Assembly (NCBI GenBank): GCA_016785225.1
Contig: JAFBJZ010000238.1
Span: forward strand, 564,001-628,000
Length of the DNA: 64,000 nt
Direction of reading: 5' to 3'
DNA from: Psettodes erumei
Lineage: Eukaryota; Chordata; Actinopteri; Pleuronectiformes; Psettodidae
The position numbers and the translations under genes were made by a program. The notes under the pieces are model-generated. The model saw nothing but the letters and a program-made list of their open reading frames with translations, had not been told where the DNA came from and did not search any database. Numbering within the stretch: position 1 is the stretch's first letter; each line of letters starts with the position of its first letter. Of the stretch, positions 53,411 through 62,400 are shown one piece after another.

Positions 53411-56400
53411 GCCAGATCTGTCCTTGGTGTATTTACACTGCGTTACACCAGGGGCTGTCTGAGTCCAGTAGAACCATATGGGTGACTGTCAACAAGCTGC
53501 TGGACTTAGTGATAGCAAGCTGGCTAGCAGCTCTGCAGAAGATGGCAAAAACAACCGACTTGGCAGCATGCTTATCCCTCTACTGTGGCAGAGAGTCAGT
53601 GGGCTGAGCCGTGCGTTAGCTAACATCTGTAAGAATGACAGTTAGTCAGGATGTCTTCGCTGTTAGTACATACTACAGTCTCAAGTGACCTGATAAGCCC
53701 ATTTACTCTCTTAATGAGCTGAACTGCACTGTGTACTGGTCACTAACTATCATTATAGAATTTGTTATTCATCGTAGAAGTTGTTTATTTAAGACAGCCG
53801 TCACCCCTGAGAAGTAGAAGTCTTATAATCAGCAGTTTCAAATCAAAAAATTAACTTATTACTCACTTACTTGCAGATGCTTCCATGTTGCTCTAAAGAA
53901 CTGACTGACCAAACTTAGGGACTTAGTGATTCAAACATGATGACCTTCAGCTTTGAAGTGACCAAGGATATGTTAACACTAAGCCAGTTAAATGTATAAT
54001 CAGATCAACAGCACTGTCCCGGGAGGCCGAAGTTGGGCTTTCTGTCCAGTGACCGTTCTGTATGTGAATAAAACGGAAATCACAGCGCAGCCATTGTCTT
54101 AAACTTATTTGAATGTTGATTTTGTCAGATGATGTTACAGTTATAAAATCTTTTTCACTTTAGCAGTAAAGTGTATCAGCTTGGAAATGGCTTGGAAGTG
54201 ACTGCTGGCTCATATGTCATGTCTTAATTAGTCATGTTTCAGTCACAGTTTCATACTTGTCCCATTGTGTGACAACAGAAACAGAAAAAATGTAAATGTA
54301 TTACTGGAAATTGAGATGTATTAACATACTAAGGCAAAGAGAGTAAGAGCATTGACCATTTATGGTACAGCCATGCACTAGGTTTTGACCTAGTCTTGTT
54401 CAACTTAGGTAAGGTAGGTATGGTAAGGTGCCAGGCCTCACACACCCCACACCACATTAGTGGATAACAGGTCTTAGGAGCAACTTCAAATCCATGTCCC
54501 ATGACTTTAATCTTTTATCCGGTTTGAACTATTTGGACTTTTTTGCCACTTCCCATGAGAAAATATGAAACTGCAGGAAATTGCACATAGCTTTAAAAAA
54601 CACACATGCCGGTTTTGGAATTTACACAAGACCTGGTCACATATGGTTATTTGTTTACCTTTCTGTAGCGCTTTTCCATTTTGAAATAGATACCCAGAGT
54701 TTGGACATCTGTGATTACCGACAAATACTTCCAGCTAAGGGTAATGGATAATGTCTAAAATTTCTTGAGCTAGAATGTCAAAGGCTTGAACCATACAGTG
54801 AACAGGAGGGAAGTTGTCTCTCACATCAAGCAGTTTACACCTGAGTTGGAGAGTACTCGTTCTTCTCACACGTCCACCATTCCTACTCTAGGATTGACAA
54901 TTTTTTTTTAGGCACTCCAAACTAAGTTCAATCTCTTCAGAACACATTGGATAGAATATCAACTTCTAAAGAGTAACAGCTTCTTCTATACTCATGGAGA
55001 CAAATCTGGTAAACGTTCGCCAGTCAGTTGAGGGGATGATCGTTGAGGAACTTTTAAACCCGGCTTTATACTTCTGAATTCCTGAATAACAGCTGAATTA
55101 ACTCAACTGTCAAAATGAACATTCTCTCTAAATGTCTAAATATTTTCAATCTATACCAACTGTCATCAGCAAATCCTTCTTTAACTCCTTCGATTCTGTT
55201 ATATCACCTTCATATGGAGGGGTAAATGGCCTTGACTTAGTAATGTTCACCTTCAAAAATTGAAAAATGATGGAGGCATGGTAATACCTAATTTCCATTT
55301 TTATTGCTCGGGGCAAATGCGAGATGTCCCATGTTTTGGTCACATTATCATAATGAAGCATGGGTGGTGATGGAACTGAATTCAGTGGACTCAATCTGAA
55401 AAAAATTGGGCTTTCAAGGTTTATCTAACCATCTAGTCGAACCCTCCTGTTTAGACTATGCCTTTAGGGAATGGCAAAAAAGGGGCATTAGTGTTTTAAA
55501 CATCTCTACATTGATAACAGCTTGGCATCATTTGAACTAAACCTAAGTACAACTTACCAAATAGTAATTTTTCAGGTTTTTGGAAATCAGACATTTCCTT
55601 TGCTCCCAGACACCAAGTTTTCCTGAGGCAGCTGATATAGATACCGCTGATGGACTCCTTGTTTTAAACACATCACATAAGGGGTTAATATCTACTTTAT
55701 AAAACAAGCTGGTAAGTTTTAGGTGTGCCCCTTTAGATAAAATCAAAACAGCCTGGGAGGGAGACTTACATTTTTCATCTTCAGATGAGGTATGGGATTC
55801 CATCCTTAAACTTCTTTCTGTGCTTGTCACAGCTTGTTACAATTCATGGTGGTACACAGGACCCACATGTTAAAAGCCAAATTGTGTCATATCTACCCTG
55901 ATGTAGACCCCCGCTGCAATAAAGGCTTCCCTTATCCATATGTTCTGGAGGTGTCCCAGCCTTCTACTGTACTGGAGGGATGTCTTTCAACATGAGTTGT
56001 GCTGAGATTTGCATGATGGAATTTGTACAATTACTACAGTTTGAACACACTTGAGTATTGATTTTTGTTTTTTGATTTTTTTTACTTGTTTCTTTTTTTC
56101 TATTTTTTCTTCCTTATATGTTAAAATCCAATAAAAATATCTATTTTATTGTTGTTGTTATCATTATTATTACTGCATACCACTGACCACACACCGATAT
56201 GTCTAAGACCTGATTTTGCCCCTGATGTGGCTTTGGCCTTGTTGTTTGTGTACCTTAAACATCTGTTTGACCTTCTGCCGGGGTAGGTTGACATTGAGTT
56301 TGTGCAGTAGCTGTAGGACCTCACTGATGCTTAAGCTGCCATCACCATTTTTATCAGCCTCAGTGAAAGTCTGCTTCAGCCATGTAATGACACGATGTGT

Positions 56401-59400
56401 TAAGGAAAGTTAGACTGAACATTCAGGACATTTACTCTTTTAATTGCTGCTACTTTTGGTGGTTTGTACTCAGAGCACAGGAATATCTATATCATTTTAA
56501 ATTCTGCATGTCGTGCTCTACACTAAAACTGCACAGAAGTGCTCTCTAATGTTGATAATGCATTTCTATATTACACACTACAGATGTATCTTGAAAGCAC
56601 CAGACCAATGAACAGGCAAGATGCCTCCTCTTTAACTGTGTGAGTGAAGGATATTGGTCGCGAGTGCGCTGTCTCTTGGCAAGACTGTCCTCATCACTGA
56701 TGCCTGCCATCAGATATTTGAGGCCTGTGATCCAGGTCCGTGACTCCTCTCCTGTGCCTGACACCAGGTCCAGAGACTCCATGTGCTCGCCATAGTACAG
56801 ACTGAAGCAGCAGTTGGGGTCGAAGCTGCCTTCTGCATAGCGTTGGAAGATCTCAGACTGCTTCCCCTCACACACTTCCCGAATGGAGTCGATGGAGACT
56901 GTTGGAGCAAACAAGAAAGCAACAGCTCAGTGATGGAATATAGTACAATTTAGAGGTATGTTGACTTCAACTGAATAATTCAGTAGTAGGCTATACTGAT
57001 TTACTTTGTAACGGTACTTCATTTATCTGACAGTTATGGTTAGTGGTTACTTTGTAAATTTAGAATGTATACATAAAGTATTCTAAGATAGGATGCACTA
57101 TTTAATAAAAAAAAAACAATTCTACCACTTCATGAATACTTTAGGTTCATTTTTGCTGTTAATACTTTAGCAATTCCCAAGTAAAAACTTGAATGTAGGG
57201 CTTTTAAGTGTAATAAGAGTACTTTTAAATTGTGATATTGCCTCTTTTCCCTGAATAAACTTTCTTTTAACTGTCAGTAATTCTTCAACTAGTGGTGTGA
57301 GTAAAACTCTAGGTTTCAAGACTTTTGGATTGGTAAAAGCTAAGAGGGGAAAAAAAACACTTTCGAAAAATAGAGCCAAACTGAGTTTATTTAATCCATC
57401 TTATCCTTTTGTTTCTGATTGTCAAATTTCTTATAAAAAGTGAATTAATTGCTGTGGATAGTTTATTGTGGAAATTCTTGCATCTGATTTCAGGCTTCCT
57501 GATATGGAGGACTGAAAATATTCAACTCAAATGGTAATGACATTTTACTGGTAGATGCTGCCTCATTTGAGATTCATTAGTTTTCTCAATGACAGCAAGA
57601 ACATTGAAGGTATTTCTGCTTTTTACTGACCTTGATACAGTATACTGCATCATTTACATAAATATTTATAATGTATTCATAGAGTTGCACACATAACCAG
57701 TGTCTCTTATGACCACATGCCAAACATACACACAGTCCCCCAGGATGTACAGTATAGACCCTGTGGTTTTCTGGCAGTTATATGTATACATAATGCTGCA
57801 TGTCAAAGATGCATCTAACAATGCAGTCAACATGCTAGCACTGTGTTGTGTGTATTCCCATGCAGATATCAGGGATCTCAACAAACCCTGCAGCTAGAGA
57901 TGCTATTTGGACATGAACATTCACTTTTCCTGACTGCAGGACTTTTATAAATCATGCAAGAGTATACATCAGGTATATGTGGTACATAAGATTAACTTTC
58001 ACCACTGCTTTCTGGAATATTATTAGTTAGATACTGCATATTTTGGTATCGATCCAATACCAAGTAAATACGGGCCAGTATCGCCGATACCGATACCGAT
58101 ATCGATACTTATCAATAAATAAGGTGGATGCATTATTGAATTGCTAAATCTCAATTAGTTTTCATTACCTTAAGTGTTTTTTGTGATGTTTCCTTTTTTT
58201 ATTATTAAGTAGTTAAAACTCAGGACAGAACTACGACAAAGTTTATAATTAAATAGAAAATGCTTTATTATCAAATGATTTTGCGCGTCTAAGTCACATC
58301 ACGTGACTCATGTAATGGCGCAACATCTAAACACGAGAGGGGGGAGGGGGAGCAAAATGTGCCTGCTCTGTGCTGACACAGGGGCTGCGAGTCCCGCGAC
58401 CTGGCTGTTTCCTCTTTGTCGAAACTGCAGCATTGCAAACAAGGACGGAACTTAAAGTGAAGAATCGATCTCACCAGGCTAGTATAGATCCGATACCGAT
58501 ACCCACTTGGTATCGATACTATCGATATTTGGATCGATCCGCCCACCACTATTGCAGAACTAGTCAGGCTCTGTCAGGTTGCATGGGGATCAGGTATGAA
58601 CAGCCCTTTTCAAGTCCAGTCACAATGCTCTATTGAACTCAGGTCTGGGCTTTGACTCGGCCACTCCACAACATTAGTCTTGAACCATTTTGAGCCATTT
58701 TTGTGTAGACTGTCATTGTCCTCCAGAATTTCCCTCTGTTGTGCTGCATTAAATTTCCCTCTAGCTTTACAAGCCTTTCAGGGCCTACTGCTGAGAAGCA
58801 TCCCCACAGCATGATGCTGCCACCACCATGCTTCACGGTGGGGATGGTGTGTTTGTGCTGATCTGGTCTCATCAGACCAAAGAACCTTCTTCCAGTAGAC
58901 CATGGAGTCTCCACCATACCTCTGGGTGAAGTCTAGTCGAGATTTAATGAGCTTTCTTCAACAGCCACTGTCTATTTGAATTAGGTTAGTCACTTCAATC
59001 CCTTATTTTACATTATATATTTTTAATCAATTGACTTGATTGATTACTTTGTAGAAATCTGTTTTCACTTTGACATTATAGAGGCTTTTTTGTAAATTCT
59101 TTAAAAAGGCAAATTGTATCTACCATGATTCCATTTATAAAAACAGTTATAGAAATAGAAATGATAAATACTTTTATAAGCACAATATGCTGACTTGACA
59201 AAACAGACTTTGCAAAATAAAATCAGTGACTAAATCTCTATCTTTCTATATATTACAGCTCATTATATTTTTAAAAAACATTGACTGACTTGGAATTTCA
59301 AAAGAAAAACTTTGACAAACTCATATTTTTAGTGGGTAATAAAAAAGACAGTGAATAGAGCTGGTTCAGGTGGAACACTTTCTGAATAGTAATACTTTTT

Positions 59401-62400
59401 TTTAGTTTTTAGTTATCTTTTTGTCAAAACTTAATTTTTCAATTTTGGTTGACTCAAACTGAATAAACCCAGAAGGATGAAACTGACTAAATATTACCAA
59501 AAACTTACACAGAATTCTTATCTCAGGAGAAAGACTTAATTTCAAAATAAGTGAAAAAATTAACTTTATCAGACTGGACTTTTTGATTGTTGCATGATTC
59601 TGTTGGTCACAATCGAAATTTCTGTTTGGATTTGACGTTATAGACAAGCTGGCTCGATGTGCTGCCAGGAACACAGGGTATGAGCAGTCCAGAAGCCTGC
59701 AGTGTTTCCTGTCTGTCAGTCTGTCCCAATGGGTCCTGTGTGATATGCCTCTAGGCGCTGCTGACGTAGAACACCACACAGACTGCTAGGGAGTATCCTA
59801 CCAGAAATGACAACAGTGGCCAATCTAATGTATCCTGCTCCAGTGACTGAGACCTGTCAAAGTATCCAGTGAGAGATGCAGGGACACATGGGGTGAAGCT
59901 GTGTCAGTTGGGGTGTGACTAAATGATGGGAAAATGCAATCATCTGATGAACAGAAGGTATGACTCTCTCATTCCTGACTAACTATCTGCAGGCAGCACG
60001 GTTTAACTTCTACAAATTCTGATATGTGAAAACAACTTGTACTGCCTTTGCATAAAAACCAGTGGTGGTTCAAAGTAATCAGCTGAAGAAAGTTTTGGCC
60101 ACCATGTTGGAGTTCTTCCTGGAAAATGACAGGGTCAACCTAGCTAACCCAAATGTGTACTGAGGGTGAGCACCTGGGAACACCTAGCTGTATCCCTGTC
60201 AGCAATGGTTTCAACCCCCACCTACCAAGAACTTCTCATGCATTTTGGGGGAGGTTTAGGACAATGAATCCAGAAGATTGGACCATGTTCAAAGTCTACA
60301 TGGTGGAGGCATCTACTCAAAGTTCCAAACAGAAGGATGTCAGTGCCTATCATTGTGGCAACATGAGGGAGACTGTCAAGCTGATGAAGGAGGAGGCTTT
60401 TCAGGCATGATTGGAGTTTGCCTAACCAGTCCCTTTTGTAGATTTGGAGATGGCTTACAACAGTGTGTCTCTGGGGGTCTTGTGGGGGGCGCTTGCAAGC
60501 AATCCGGTGCATATACAGTATATTGTGGTGATTGTGGTGGTATTGTGGTGAAGAGGAAAGGCAAACCTTTTCTTTTTGTTACAACCATCACCTATGGTCA
60601 TGAACTTAGGTAGTTACTGTAAGACTGAGAGGGAAATTACAAGCAGCTAAAATGAGTCTCCTTCATAAGGTGTCTTGGCTCAGACAGCCAGCGGAGGGAG
60701 TAGAACCACTCCTCTGTTGCATAAAAAGGAGCCAGTTGTGGTGGTTCAGGTTTCTAATGAAGATGCCTCCTGATCGCCTTCCATTGGAGGTTTTCTGGGC
60801 ATGTCCAACTGGCAAAAGACCCTACAGTAGACCAAAGAACACGCTGGAAAGACTATCTCTATCATCTGGCCTGGAAATGGCTCTAAAAATGTTGCTAGGC
60901 AGGGTGACGTCCAGATCACCTTCCTATTCTGCTGTCACCACCCAACTCTGAATCAGTGGAAGAAAATGAATGGATGTTTTTCAAGTGTATGTGTGTGTTA
61001 CATTTGGATTTGGTGGCATGTGTGCATAAGAGTTTAGGTAGATTAAAAGATTAAAGCCGATGAATAATTAAGTTGACTTGAGAAGCTTATTAAATCCAGG
61101 GCTCCACAGGAAACTGAGCCCCTAAGCCCCCATGAGATGGCCAGCCATCCTGGGAGCTGCTGATAATAAGTCCCTTAGCCTTTTATGCTAAAACACTACA
61201 GGAAACAGGTTTATTTGCTTTGTGCAGATACTGTGTGCAGAAAATGAATGTCCAGTTCTGAATCATAAAAACATGTCAAGCCCTGAGGGAATGTACAGAG
61301 GCAAGGATTAAATCTACAGAACTACACGCATGTCAATCAATATCAGATAAACAGTGCACCTGAGAGATAGGCACTGAAGAATAATTATGGCCTCCTTTCT
61401 AAATGTACCCTGTAAATTTAGTAAATTACTGAGGCAGTACATCCATTGCTCAATAGTGTCCACTGTGGCTTCTAGTGGTGATAGCAAACAGATTTTTTTT
61501 TTTCATTTTCCATGATTCAGCAACACCAGTAGCTTAACAGAAAACCATCATTTGGTGACCTCATACAGAGCTGGTGAATAATATCACACAGAGAAACATG
61601 CGTCTCCTGATATGTGAGGCATTTACCTCTTGTTTTACTTTTGTGGATAAATGATTGATATGTTTATATGTAACATGCTGCAACAGTAGCACAAGTACAC
61701 AGGAGTCATGAAGTCAGCAAACAGTCAGTTACACAACAAAATGTATTCATATTAGCTCATTTAATTAACCAATAGCAGTGTAGCAGTAAAATTCATGAGC
61801 CACAAATCAAGCTTGGGTGATTTTATTCCATTCCATGAGCTCAACTTTTCAAATATACGAGAAAGATTCTGCTTGAAGTTGTGCACTGGAAGGCTCACAG
61901 AGAAAGTGTCACCCATGCTGACAGTATGGCAGAGCTGAATGAGTGATTTGATGAAAACTTTTTGGTTTTTTGTTTGTACTGCTCACTAAAATGGTGATCG
62001 ATACCAAATCATTAGGATGCATCAGCACCCATAACAGTCAGGCTAATCAGCTAAATGTGAAACGAAAACCTGATATAAACATTTAAGCAACAGGGAAAGG
62101 CAAGCATCCAAAAATCACAAAATAAAATACATCTAAGTAGAAGCTATTCTAGGAATTTATGAGGGCTTCTCTTTCTGGGATTACTGTACCTGAACTGTAC
62201 TGTTTTACTAATGTGTAAGAGACTACTGATGGTTTTAAACTCTAACTCTTATTTTTTACACCAACTCTAGTGATATATTTTATTGAACAGTGAAAAATGT
62301 GATATGTCTCTTTTTCTAACTTAATGCATTAAAGGTTATTGGCTTAATTATGGCTAGAACAAAGCAGCAGAACAAACTGTATACCATTTATACTGCTTAT

